Below, one piece after another: positions 25,506-33,448 of a stretch of 52,248 nt of DNA. The position numbers and the translations under genes are program-made. Positions within the stretch are counted from its first letter, which is position 1. Every line of letters begins with the position of its first letter. Source of the DNA: Rhodocyclaceae bacterium UBA5602 (GTDB taxonomy: Bacteria > Pseudomonadota > Gammaproteobacteria > Burkholderiales > Rhodocyclaceae); contig DILC01000054.1 in the NCBI GenBank assembly GCA_002424865.1, positions 7,504 through 59,751 on the forward strand, read 5' to 3'. The notes under the pieces were generated by a model, which was not told where the DNA came from, made no database searches, and worked only from the letters and a program-made list of their open reading frames with translations.

Positions 25506-26059
25506 GCCAACGACATCACCTGGCCGTGGCGTGTCTTGCGCTGGCCTTGGTGGGCAGCGCATTGTCCGCTGCGGCAAGAAGCACGGGCGGCTTGATCAGT
25601 GCGGACAAGGAAATTGAGTACGTCGAGGAAGAAAAGGCGGATTGGGTAGAGGCGGGTACTCCCCTGCCACCGCCGCCTGTTGCCGCCTCGCTACAGCCGA
25701 TTTATGTGAGCGCTACGGCGAGCAATCAATACCTGATCGACAGCAGCACGCTTAGCGTCGGTAGCGACGGCGTGGTGCGGTATGTGTTGGTGGTGCGCAC
25801 CGCCCGTGGCGCACAGAATGTCAGTTTTGAGGGCATACGCTGCGAAGAGGGTACATGGAAAATGTATGCCACCGGCGCTGTAGATGGACAATGGAAGAAG
25901 GCGCGGATTAGTGAATGGCGACCGATTGAAAACAAGCCGGTGAATCGCTATCACCTGGTTTTAAGCCATGAATTCTTTTGTCCAAACGGGTTTCCCATTG
26001 CCAATGCTGACGAAGGCCGTCGGGCGCTGCGCATGGGGCATCATCCGGATGTCAGGTAG
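25502..26059 (+). CDS. CNP1-like family exported protein
   Basis: The protein has about 185 residues with a signal peptide (MSQRHHLAVACLALALVGSA...). The C-terminal domain matches the CNP1-like family: VRYVLVVRTARGAQNVSFEG, IRCEEGTWKMYATG and HEFFCPNG. It may be periplasmic; its function is unknown. The ATG at 25502 overlaps the rppH stop, with AAGGA just upstream. Confidence 0.87.
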   Translation: MSQRHHLAVACLALALVGSALSAAARSTGGLISADKEIEYVEEEKADWVEAGTPLPPPPVAASLQPIYVSATASNQYLIDSSTLSVGSDGVVRYVLVVRTARGAQNVSFEGIRCEEGTWKMYATGAVDGQWKKARISEWRPIENKPVNRYHLVLSHEFFCPNGFPIANADEGRRALRMGHHPDVR

Positions 26060-26136
26060 CGGTTGCTGATGCTATCTTCCGGCATGTTGGATTAACTCCG
26101 GTTAACTTTTGAAACTAACCCGCTGCCAAAAACGCC

Positions 26137-26757
26137 ATGCTAGATCGCCTTATTCCTGAAATCGACAAAGTCCTGCGCACTTTATTTGCCCCTGCTGCCA
26201 CCCTGCGCGCCATGCCCGGCGAGGATTTGCCCGAGGCTGATTTGAGCGATGCAGCGCGTCGCCATGCCGCAGCTTTGATGCGCATTAACCATTGCGGCGA
26301 GATTTGCGCGCAAGCCTTGTATCAAGGCCAGGCCATCACCTCGCGCCAGCCTGCCGTTAAAGCGGCCCTGGCGAAAGCTGCGCAAGAAGAAACCGAGCAT
26401 CTGAATTGGACCGAGCGGCGCATCGCTGAACTCGGCGGACGCAAGAGCTTGTTGAATCCGCTCTGGTACGCAGGCTCGCTAGGCTTGGGCCTGATTGCTG
26501 GCAAGCTCGGTGACGAATGGAATCTCGGCTTTTTGGCGGAAACGGAGCGGCAAGTTGAGCAGCATCTGGAGAGCCATAAAACGCAACTATCGCCCGATGA
26601 CCAAAAGTCCTGGGTGTTGCTGGAGCAAATGAAGGCGGATGAGGTAAACCACGCGCACATGGCTGTAGCCCATGGTGCGCGCGAGTTGCCGCTGCCGGTC
26701 AAAATGGCGATGAAGCTGTCATCCAAAGTGATGACTAACACGGCGTATTACCTCTAG
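26137..26757 (+). CDS. coq7: 2-nonaprenyl-3-methyl-6-methoxy-1,4-benzoquinol hydroxylase
   Basis: Coq7 is a membrane-associated di-iron hydroxylase for the penultimate step of ubiquinone synthesis. The 206-residue protein has di-iron ligand motifs RINHCGEICAQALYQGQ, EETEHLNWTERRI and KADEVNHAHMA. Length is typical of the bacterial form. Confidence 0.95.
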   Translation: MLDRLIPEIDKVLRTLFAPAATLRAMPGEDLPEADLSDAARRHAAALMRINHCGEICAQALYQGQAITSRQPAVKAALAKAAQEETEHLNWTERRIAELGGRKSLLNPLWYAGSLGLGLIAGKLGDEWNLGFLAETERQVEQHLESHKTQLSPDDQKSWVLLEQMKADEVNHAHMAVAHGARELPLPVKMAMKLSSKVMTNTAYYL

Positions 26758-26790
26758 CGCCCATGGCAGGTCATGGCAGGTCATGCCACT

Positions 26791-26832
26791 CCGAGGCGAG
26801 ATACGGTCGGCTTTGCGCAGGCGTCGCGGATT
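26791..26832 (-). repeat. Family B repeat remnant
   Basis: CGAGGCGAGATACGGTCGGC and TTTGC match copy 3 on the minus strand. An internal deletion then joins GCAGGCG(T)CGCGGATT, which matches a more distal part. Just left, CATGGCAGGT is repeated two and a half times (26762-26786). Confidence 0.7.
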
Positions 26833-26874
26833 AATTACAGCCCACTGCCGAACATAGCCGAACGGCTTGCCCGC

Positions 26875-27291
26875 TCAACCTTCCACCAGTTCAAAGCTGT
26901 GCGTGATTTCAGCGGTTTTGCCCAGCATGATGGACGCTGAGCAATATTTTTCTGCTGATAAATTCAGTGCACGCTCAACTACTTCCGGCTTTAAATCCTT
27001 GCCGGTCACCGTGTAATGCAAATTGATGCGCGTGAATACCTTGGGGTCGGTTTCAGCACGCTCGGCCTGCAGTTTGACGGTGCAGCCGCTGATGGCATGG
27101 CGGCCGCGTTGCAAAATCAGCACCACATCAAACGACGTGCAGCCGCCCATGCCGGCAAGCAATAACTCCATCGGGCGCGGGGCTAAATTGCGCCCGCCAG
27201 CATCTGGTGAGCCATCCATGGCGACCAAATGCCCGCTGCCGGTCTCTGCGATAAAGCTCATGCCCTCGTGCCAACGTACTGTGCATTCCAT
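26875..27291 (-). CDS. OsmC family protein (YhfA-like)
   Basis: The protein has about 138 residues with the OsmC/Ohr fold and two redox-type cysteines, in GMGGCTSFDVVLIL and AEKYCSASIML. It probably acts on peroxide or a thiol substrate, but the substrate is unknown. ATG 27291 is chosen because AAGGAG lies seven bases upstream; ORF extension beyond it is unlikely to be translated. Confidence 0.88.
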   Translation of the reverse strand: MECTVRWHEGMSFIAETGSGHLVAMDGSPDAGGRNLAPRPMELLLAGMGGCTSFDVVLILQRGRHAISGCTVKLQAERAETDPKVFTRINLHYTVTGKDLKPEVVERALNLSAEKYCSASIMLGKTAEITHSFELVEG

Positions 27292-27509
27292 ATCATCACT
27301 CCTTGAATAACCGTTATATTCTATCCTTTGCACCCTGCCTGTTTTGACGGCGTTAAACCGGGAAACCGCCGTTTCCCGCTTCCAATGCCGTTGAACCGCT
27401 GATGAATGCTGAACTTTGCCTCTTTTGCGCCCATCCCCTGCTGGTGGGGGATCCTGTTACGCGTCCAACGGCGACTTCCAGGTTAAACGACACGTTAAAG
27501 AACCATACG

Positions 27510-27968
27510 ATGACAACACAAGATACCTTGCAGCAAGAAACGTTGCCCAACGACATGTCCGCAGAAGACAGGGATATCAAAAAAGTCGGCGCTGGCAACA
27601 CGGCGGCAATAGACGCGGAAAAAGTTGCCAACACGGTTGTCAATGCGCCGCCCCTGCGCTATCGCGTCAAACTGACGCAAACCAGCGAAGTCTATGACTG
27701 CATGCCAGAAGAGAGCATGCTGCAAGGCATGGCGCGGCTTGGCCGACGCGGGATTCCTCTGGGCTGCCTGAACGGCGGTTGCGGCATTTGCAAAGTCGCT
27801 GTGGTGTCTGGCGAGTGGCAAAAAACCGGGCTGATGAGCCGCGCTCATGTGAGTGAAGAAGAAGAAGCGCGCGGCGTTGTGCTGGCGTGTCGTGCAGCAC
27901 CCGGTTCAGACGTCGAAATAGACGTGCTGGGCAAAATGCAAAAGTCGGTGTTCAAGGGCTGGGGATAG
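27510..27968 (+). CDS. Chloroplast-type 2Fe-2S ferredoxin
   Basis: The protein has about 152 residues. The 2Fe-2S domain (about 52-145) has CLNGGCGIC (C-x4-C-x2-C) and a distal VVLACRA cysteine. It resembles XylT/DmpQ-type ferredoxins that reactivate catechol dioxygenases. An unusual N-terminal extension of roughly 50 residues precedes the domain, and part of it (KKVGAGNTAA) is translated from a family C repeat. ATG 27510 and ATG 27558 are both possible starts. No oxygenase is adjacent, so partner is unknown. Confidence 0.82.
   Translation: MTTQDTLQQETLPNDMSAEDRDIKKVGAGNTAAIDAEKVANTVVNAPPLRYRVKLTQTSEVYDCMPEESMLQGMARLGRRGIPLGCLNGGCGICKVAVVSGEWQKTGLMSRAHVSEEEEARGVVLACRAAPGSDVEIDVLGKMQKSVFKGWG
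27584..27605 (+). repeat. Family C repeat core inside the ferredoxin gene
   Basis: AGTCGGCGCTGGCAACACGG is preceded by an A-run as in intergenic copies. The minus-strand core at 20219-20241 differs at one position. It lies in the N-terminal extension of the ferredoxin frame. Confidence 0.75.
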
Positions 27969-28059
27969 CATTAACGGCGCGATAAACAGGCGGGTATTCC
28001 GAACCGTCTGATGTGATCTATTGCTTGACCAGGCAGCCGTTTTCGATGAAACTAGCCGG

Positions 28060-28278
28060 ATGATTCCCGCCCTTGATTCCCTTGAACGCAAGCTTGAGCA
28101 ATTGCTCGCCGTGATGCAGGATTTGCGTGACGACAATGCCCGTTTGCGTTTGCAAGCCGCATCGCTGGATGCCGAAAAAGTATTTTTGAAAAACAAAATT
28201 GAGGTGGTGTGTGAACGCCTTGCCGTTTTGCGCGATCAGATCCCTGAAGGGCGTCCTGACATGAGCGAACATGAATGA
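28060..28278 (+). CDS. Small coiled-coil protein next to ZapA (TIGR02449-like)
   Basis: The protein has about 72 residues and is almost entirely coiled coil (LERKLEQLLAVMQDLRDDNA, LRLQAASLDAEKVFLKNKI). Such short proteins are regularly encoded just before zapA and resemble ZapB-type division factors. A TTG start at 28021 would add 13 residues. Its stop overlaps the first codons of zapA. Confidence 0.75.
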   Translation: MIPALDSLERKLEQLLAVMQDLRDDNARLRLQAASLDAEKVFLKNKIEVVCERLAVLRDQIPEGRPDMSEHE

Positions 28279-28627
28279 GATGAATGAGATGAGTGAGACA
28301 CTGGACATTCAATTGCTCGGCAAGGATTACCGGGTTGCCTGTGCACCCGCTGAGCGGGAAGCGCTGGCCACCGCCGTGGCTTTTTTGGATGCGAAACTGA
28401 AAAGCATCGGCGGCAAAAGCCCTGCTGGCGCAGGCAATGCGCGGGGTAACAGTGAGCGTGTGGCGGTCATGGCGGCATTGAACATTGCGCACGAGTTATT
28501 GCAGTTAAAAGGCGCTGCGCCTGAAATTTTTTCTTCGGATGGCCATGCTGAGGCACTCAGCAAAAGGCTGCAGCGCATGGAAAGTCGGCTGGATGCGGCG
28601 CTTGATGAATATCAAACGGCTGCATAA
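28271..28627 (+). CDS. zapA: Cell division protein ZapA
   Basis: ZapA bundles FtsZ filaments. The protein has about 118 residues: a small N-terminal globular part (TLDIQLLGKDYRVACAPAE) and a C-terminal coiled coil (ALSKRLQRMESRLDAALDE), with RVAVMAALNIAHELL between. The start is ambiguous because a 9-bp unit ATGAATGAG is repeated (28271-28297), giving ATGs at 28271, 28280 and 28289. A 6S RNA gene follows. Confidence 0.9.
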   Translation: MNEMNEMSETLDIQLLGKDYRVACAPAEREALATAVAFLDAKLKSIGGKSPAGAGNARGNSERVAVMAALNIAHELLQLKGAAPEIFSSDGHAEALSKRLQRMESRLDAALDEYQTAA

Positions 28628-28683
28628 AAACTGTAAAACTGCGCCTTAAATTTTTGCGTTGGAGTAGTATTCATAACAACAAA

Positions 28684-28865
28684 GTTTTTCCCCTGCGGTG
28701 TGCGCCAAGGCCATCATTCTTTGAGCCAATACGCGTGTGCGCTGGTTACCGCCCCTTGATGCTGCTGTTGTGATCGCTCTGCGAGTGAACCTGATGCGGC
28801 TGGAACGTAACCTCCCTGAACTTAGGTTCAGGATGTCGGCCAAACGCCATGCGCGGGGGAACCCT
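28684..28865 (+). ncRNA. ssrS: 6S RNA
   Basis: This roughly 180-nt region follows zapA, the usual 6S location. TTCCCCTGCG (28688-28697) can pair with CGCGGGGGAA (28852-28861) as the closing stem. TTGAGCCAATA (28721-28731) matches the conserved left strand seen as CTGAGCCGATA in E. coli. CCTGAACTTAGGTTCAGG (28814-28831) forms the small right-hand hairpin, before GTCGGC. Ends are approximate. Confidence 0.78.
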
Positions 28866-28906
28866 ATCGAGGTCCGGATGCACGGGCCTGGCAAGCAGCC
28901 AGTCAG

Positions 28907-28953
28907 AAACCCCAATAGCGCACATTCCATCGCGTTCTTGGGGTTTGTTTTTG
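28907..28953 (+). terminator. Rho-independent terminator after 6S RNA
   Basis: AAACCCCAA (28907-28915) and TTGGGGTTT (28938-28946) form a 9-bp stem. TAGCGC and CGCGTT in the loop may extend it. GTTTTT follows. It would end the 6S transcript about 40 bases after its mature 3' end. Confidence 0.7.
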
Positions 28954-29081
28954 GCTGTCGTGCGGGTTATTGTTTTGCCAAACGGGTTTGGGTTTGCTCC
29001 CTGGTTTGGTTTTGCAAAACCGCTTGTTTTAAACTGCGGATTCAACTCAGACGCCACTTGTCACTTAGGAGCCAACTTGGT

Positions 29082-29552
29082 ATGCCGCGCTACTGGTTAA
29101 TGAAAAGCGAGCCTTCGGTGATCAGCATTGATGATGTGCTGGCCATGCCGAAGCAAACGGTGGACTGGTGGGGGGTGCGAAATTATCAGGCGCGCAATTT
29201 CATGCGCGATCAAATGGCGGTGGGCGACGGGGTGTTTTTCTATCATTCCTCTTGCCCTGAGCCGGGTATTGCAGGCCTGGCGACGGTTGCGCGGCAGGCT
29301 TATCCCGATCGCACGCAGTTTGATGTTGAGAGCCATTACTTTGACCCGAAAGCGACTCCAGAGAACCCGCGCTGGATGAATGTGGATGTGCGCATCGTGC
29401 GTAAAACGCGGCTGATTGGCCTGGATGAATTGCGCGCGCATCCTGAATTGGCGGGCATGCGCACCTTGCAAAAAGGCAATCGCTTATCCATTACGCCGGT
29501 GGATCCGGCCGAGTGGAAATTCATTGTTGATCGCTTGATCGGCCAAGCATGA
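29082..29552 (+). CDS. EVE domain-containing protein
   Basis: The 156-residue protein is a single EVE (PUA-like) domain: YWLMKSEPSVISIDDVL, VRNYQARNFMRDQMAVGDGV, FFYHSSCPEPGIAGLATV and a C-terminal GNRLSITPVDPAEWKFIV. The fold binds modified bases in DNA or RNA; the target here is unknown. ATG 29082 follows AGGA (29067-29070). The 3' end overlaps the TauE gene by ATGA. Confidence 0.92.
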   Translation: MPRYWLMKSEPSVISIDDVLAMPKQTVDWWGVRNYQARNFMRDQMAVGDGVFFYHSSCPEPGIAGLATVARQAYPDRTQFDVESHYFDPKATPENPRWMNVDVRIVRKTRLIGLDELRAHPELAGMRTLQKGNRLSITPVDPAEWKFIVDRLIGQA

Positions 29553-30349
29553 CCTGGTTTTTGGCTTATCTGGCCTTGGGCGCCGTGGCGGGTTTTTTTG
29601 CGGGTCTTTTGGGCATAGGCGGCGGCGCGGTGATTGTGCCCTTGCTGGTGATGATGTTTTCCGCGCAAGGGTTTGCCGATGCGCATTTGATGCATTTGGT
29701 CTTGGGCACGTCAATGGCGACGATTATTTTCACCTCGCTGTCCAGCATGCGCGCGCACCATCAGCATCAGGCGGTGAATTGGGCCGTGGTGAAAACCTTG
29801 AGCCCGGGCATTATTGTTGGCACTTTGCTGGGCGCGCAACTGGCGTCCCATGTGGCGACAAGGCCGTTGGCGATTTTTTTCGCAGCGTTCATGAGTTACG
29901 TGGCGGTGCAAATGATCATCAATGCCAAGCCGTCCCCTGCGCGTGAACTGCCGGGGCGGGGGGGCATGCTGGGTGCGGGTTTTGGCATCGGTGCGATATC
30001 GGCGCTTGCCGCTGTGGGTGGCGGTTCGCTGACCGTGCCATTTTTGTTGTGGTGCAATGTCAAAATGCATCACGCCATTGGCACGTCCGCCGCCGTGGGT
30101 TTGCCCATTGCCCTGGCGGGTACGGCGGGTTATCTGATCTCGGGCCTGGGCGCTACGGGTTTGCCCGCAGGCAGTTTTGGCTTTATTTATTTGCCGGCAT
30201 TGGCGGGCACGGTCTTGGCCAGCGCGCTTGTCGCTCCGCTGGGTGCGCGGTTGGCGCATCGTTTGCCAGTAGCTACACTCAAGAAGATTTTTGCAGGAGT
30301 GATTTTGTTATTGCTGGCCAAGATGCTGCACGGCTTGTTTAGCCACTAA
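29549..30349 (+). CDS. TauE/SafE family anion exporter
   Basis: The 266-residue inner-membrane protein has about eight helices and the duplicated glycine-rich TauE/SafE motif: FAGLLGIGGGAVIVPLLV near residue 18 and ALAAVGGGSLTVPFLL near 150. The family exports sulfite or sulfonates; substrate is not predictable. It is translationally coupled to the EVE gene. Confidence 0.9.
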   Translation: MTWFLAYLALGAVAGFFAGLLGIGGGAVIVPLLVMMFSAQGFADAHLMHLVLGTSMATIIFTSLSSMRAHHQHQAVNWAVVKTLSPGIIVGTLLGAQLASHVATRPLAIFFAAFMSYVAVQMIINAKPSPARELPGRGGMLGAGFGIGAISALAAVGGGSLTVPFLLWCNVKMHHAIGTSAAVGLPIALAGTAGYLISGLGATGLPAGSFGFIYLPALAGTVLASALVAPLGARLAHRLPVATLKKIFAGVILLLLAKMLHGLFSH

Positions 30350-30393
30350 ACATGGGCGGCAGAACTTGCTTGGCCCATCCCACGCCATTGCTT

Positions 30394-30421
30394 AAAAAGT
30401 CGGCGCTGGCGGGACGGCGAT
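30394..30421 (+). repeat. Family C repeat, short form
   Basis: AAAAAGTCGGCGCTGGCGGG, then ACGGCG, lies between the tail-to-tail TauE and yrfG genes. It equals the long form at 33302-33383 with the inner roughly 60 bases removed. Confidence 0.7.
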
Positions 30422-30432
30422 AGATGCGCTGA

Positions 30433-31104
30433 TCAAGTGGGGGAGATCGGTAGCAACTGCGAAAAATCATTAATCGCCGCGTAATCCGCCGTGTGTTTTT
30501 CTGGTTGCTGGGTGTCCGGCTTTTTCACCGCTACCAGATGCGCGATGCCGTAAAGCCGCGCTGAATCGAGTACCGACAAGTTATCATCCACCAGCAAGGT
30601 GCGCGCAGGATCAAAGGGTTCGATGTCATTCAAGCGCTGCCAAAAGGCCTGCGCTTCTTTTGCGGCACCCAGGGCGTGCGAGCTGATGATGGCGTCAAAC
30701 TGGGCGGCAAGGCCTGTGCGCTCCATTTTCAGATCGACGCTTTTATGGTGCGCGTTAGTAGCCAGCACAAGGCGCCGTCCACTCTGTTTCACGGTAGTTA
30801 AAAAGTCGATGACATGCGGGTGAATGGCAATTAAGTGCGCGACTTCCGCCTTTAACTGCATGATGTCCAGCCCCAACTCGGTTTGCCAGAAGTCCACCGA
30901 ATACCAGTCCAGCGTGCCTGCACCCTGACGATAGCGGTGGGTCATTTCTTCCTTCACCTCGGCATGCGGGCGATTGAGCGATTCGGCATAGCGCAGGGGT
31001 AGATGCGTTTGCCAGAAGTGGTTATCGAAATGCAAATCCAGCAAAGTGCCGTCCATGTCGAGCAACACGGTGTCGATTTGTTGCCAATTAACGAGTGGGG
31101 CCAT
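30433..31104 (-). CDS. yrfG: GMP/IMP nucleotidase YrfG (HAD superfamily)
   Basis: The 223-residue HAD hydrolase has motif I LLDMDGTLLDLHFDNHFW, motif II VLATNAHH and motifs III/IV LLVDDNLSVLDSA. The pattern after motif I is specific to YrfG, which dephosphorylates purine mononucleotides. It converges with the TauE gene across a short repeat. Confidence 0.9.
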   Translation of the reverse strand: MAPLVNWQQIDTVLLDMDGTLLDLHFDNHFWQTHLPLRYAESLNRPHAEVKEEMTHRYRQGAGTLDWYSVDFWQTELGLDIMQLKAEVAHLIAIHPHVIDFLTTVKQSGRRLVLATNAHHKSVDLKMERTGLAAQFDAIISSHALGAAKEAQAFWQRLNDIEPFDPARTLLVDDNLSVLDSARLYGIAHLVAVKKPDTQQPEKHTADYAAINDFSQLLPISPT

Positions 31105-31138
31105 GGCGTCAAGTGGTCGGGTAAATTTACGGTTGGGT

Positions 31139-31948
31139 TTACAGTCCGCGAAATTGTGGCGGGCGTTTGTCCAGAAAGGCAGCGAGGCCTTCCTTGTAGT
31201 CTGCGGTGTCCAAAAAGTAAAACGAGGCGCGTTTTTCTTCAGCCGTTAGTGGGTTTTTACCGCTCAAGCGTTTGATCCATTGCTTGTGCGCACGCGCAAC
31301 CAGGGGCGCGCCCTTGGCGATGCGGCGGGCGGTGGCAAGCGCTTCGTCAACCAGTTGGGCATCCTCCACCACGCGGCTTACCAGGCCTTTGGCATAGGCT
31401 TCATCCGCCGTGAATAATTTCCCTTCGAGCAAAATTTCCTTGGCCACGGCTGGGCCCGCCAAGGCCAGCAAACCTTCCAGCTCGCCGGGATACATCGAAA
31501 AGCCGAGCTTCATGATGGGCGCGCCCAATTGCGCATTGCGCGCGGCAATGCGCAAATCGCAAGCGCAGGCGATTTCCAGCCCGCCACCGATGCACGGGCC
31601 GAGGATGGCGGCAACCGTCGGTACGGGGCATTGGGCAATGGCGGCAAGCGCTGCGCCGACGGTCTCGTGATAAGCCATGGCCAGGTCAACGGTGGCGCGC
31701 GCGGTGCGAAATTCTTCCAGATCGCCGCCTGCGGCAAAGGCCGCGCCCTCACCGCGCAGGAGGATGCAGCGCAACGTATCGTCCTCGCCCAGGCCGCGCA
31801 TGATGCTGTGTAGTTGTTGCCACATGGCGGCATTCAAGGCATTGAGTTTGCCCGGATTGCACAGGGTGACAATGGCAATGTCATCCATCCGGGTTTGGTC
31901 AATCTTCGCTTGGCTGGGGGTGGCTGTCATTAAAGCGGCGTCTGTCAC
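31139..31948 (-). CDS. Enoyl-CoA hydratase/isomerase family protein
   Basis: The 269-residue crotonase-fold protein has the oxyanion-hole segment AAFAAGGDLEEF near residue 70 and GPCIGGGLEIACACDLRIAA near 120. The usual hydratase Glu positions are not obvious, so it could be an isomerase or other crotonase. It lies opposite the downstream beta-oxidation cluster and may serve it. Confidence 0.88.
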   Translation of the reverse strand: MTDAALMTATPSQAKIDQTRMDDIAIVTLCNPGKLNALNAAMWQQLHSIMRGLGEDDTLRCILLRGEGAAFAAGGDLEEFRTARATVDLAMAYHETVGAALAAIAQCPVPTVAAILGPCIGGGLEIACACDLRIAARNAQLGAPIMKLGFSMYPGELEGLLALAGPAVAKEILLEGKLFTADEAYAKGLVSRVVEDAQLVDEALATARRIAKGAPLVARAHKQWIKRLSGKNPLTAEEKRASFYFLDTADYKEGLAAFLDKRPPQFRGL

Positions 31949-32103
31949 TGGGTTTTTCCTTGTTGTGTCCTGGGTATTTTCTTGTTGCTTTCTTGTGGGG
32001 CGGCAGATCCCATTCCTGGGTAAATTTTTCAGGCAGGCTAATTTTATCGGTGTATTGAAGCTGAACGCGAAAGCCTTTGCAGCGCTGCGGTATAGTCAGG
32101 CGG

Positions 32104-33300
32104 ATGAAAATTCCACAGCAAAATTTTGCCTTTCTGCTTGCCGCCTTGTCGGCCATCGGCCCGTTTGCGATTGACACTTATTTGCCTGCCTTCCCTGCCA
32201 TGGCGCAAGACTTGGGCGCAACGCCGCTGCAGGTTCAGCAAACCCTCACCTTTTATCTGCTGCCCTTTGGTTTCATGATGCTGTGGCATGGCACGCTGTC
32301 CGACGCCTGGGGCAGGCGGCGGATCATTCTCGCCGGATTGTTCCTGTTTATGTTGTCGTCATTACTGTGCGCCGTTGCCCCGCGCATTGAAGTTCTGTGG
32401 CTGGGACGGGCATTGCAGGGCATGTCCTCAGGCGTGGGCATGGTGGTCGGGCGCGCCATGGTGCGTGACGTATTGCAAGGCGCATATGCGCAACGGTTGA
32501 TGGCCAAAGTGGCCATTTTGTTTGCGCTTGCGCCTGCGGTGTCGCCCATTATTGGGGGTTATTTGTTGCAGATTTTTGATTGGCGCGGCATTTTTATTTT
32601 TCTCGCCTTGTTCGCTGGCCTCATCCTCGCCGCGTGTTGGGCGTGGCTGCCGGAGACGCTGGCGGTGGAAAAACGGCAATCGCTTCACCCCTGGCATTTA
32701 TTGCGCGCTTATCAAGACATGCTGGGCCATGGATTATTCAATCGTCTGGCGCTGGCGGGCGCTTTGAGTTTCAATGCGTTTTTTATTTATATCGTCGCAG
32801 CGCCGGTGTTTTTGATACGCCATCTGGCACTCACGCCGCAATCGTTTGCGGTGATGTTTGTGCCCCAAGTGCTGGGCATGATGGCCGGTTCTTTTTTATC
32901 GGGCCGCCTGGCGGGCAAGCTATCCCACCGGCGCACGATCATGCTCAGCTTTGCCGTCATGGCGCTGGCATCAGGCGCTAATGTGGTGATCAGCCTCACC
33001 CTACCACCGGGTTTGCCCTGGTCGATATTGCCGCTGCCTGTATTTGCTTGCGGCATGTCGCTCTCCATGCCGAATATACAGCTGATGGCGCTGGAACTGT
33101 TCCCTGCGCGGCGGGGTTTGGCATCAAGCACCATGAGCGCGATGTCCACCTTGGTCAGTGCGCTCTCCACCGCATTGCTGGTGCCGCTGCTGTGGGACAG
33201 TACGCTAAGCCTGGCGGCAGGGATGGCGGTTTTTCTGGCCCTGGGCTGGTTGGTTTTCGTATCCACCCGCACCGATGATGGCAAGGCAAGCGTGGCATAA
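32104..33300 (+). CDS. MFS drug-resistance transporter (Bcr/CflA family)
   Basis: The protein has about 398 residues and 12 predicted membrane helices. It opens with FAIDTYLPAFPAMAQDLG and has the MFS loop motif GTLSDAWGRRRIIL, both typical of Bcr/CflA drug/proton antiporters. ATG 32104 starts the first helix; nine upstream codons are less likely. It may export a toxic intermediate or an unrelated drug. Confidence 0.9.
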   Translation: MKIPQQNFAFLLAALSAIGPFAIDTYLPAFPAMAQDLGATPLQVQQTLTFYLLPFGFMMLWHGTLSDAWGRRRIILAGLFLFMLSSLLCAVAPRIEVLWLGRALQGMSSGVGMVVGRAMVRDVLQGAYAQRLMAKVAILFALAPAVSPIIGGYLLQIFDWRGIFIFLALFAGLILAACWAWLPETLAVEKRQSLHPWHLLRAYQDMLGHGLFNRLALAGALSFNAFFIYIVAAPVFLIRHLALTPQSFAVMFVPQVLGMMAGSFLSGRLAGKLSHRRTIMLSFAVMALASGANVVISLTLPPGLPWSILPLPVFACGMSLSMPNIQLMALELFPARRGLASSTMSAMSTLVSALSTALLVPLLWDSTLSLAAGMAVFLALGWLVFVSTRTDDGKASVA

Positions 33301-33301
33301 A

Positions 33302-33383
33302 AGTCGGCCCTGATGAAACAACCGCGCTACAAGGCGGTCGAGCAAAAGACGCTCTCCTCGCCGTAGCGGATGGCGGGACGGCG
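33302..33383 (+). repeat. Family C repeat, long form
   Basis: The 82-bp copy opens AGTCGGCCCTGATGAAACAA, contains GCGCTACAAGGCGGTCGAGC and TCCTCGCCGTAGCGGATGG, and ends GGGACGGCG. It matches 21587-21669 nearly base for base in the middle. Confidence 0.85.
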
Positions 33384-33448
33384 TGCTTTTGCCCAAGCCT
33401 TTCACGTTAAGATAATGCGAGTGGAGCTCTTTTTCCCGGATAACGATC

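Noticed and set aside
28271..28297. Tandem ATGAATGAG units as phase-variable repeat
   Set aside because: Units are 9 bp, so changes keep frame and would only add or remove three residues at the zapA start.
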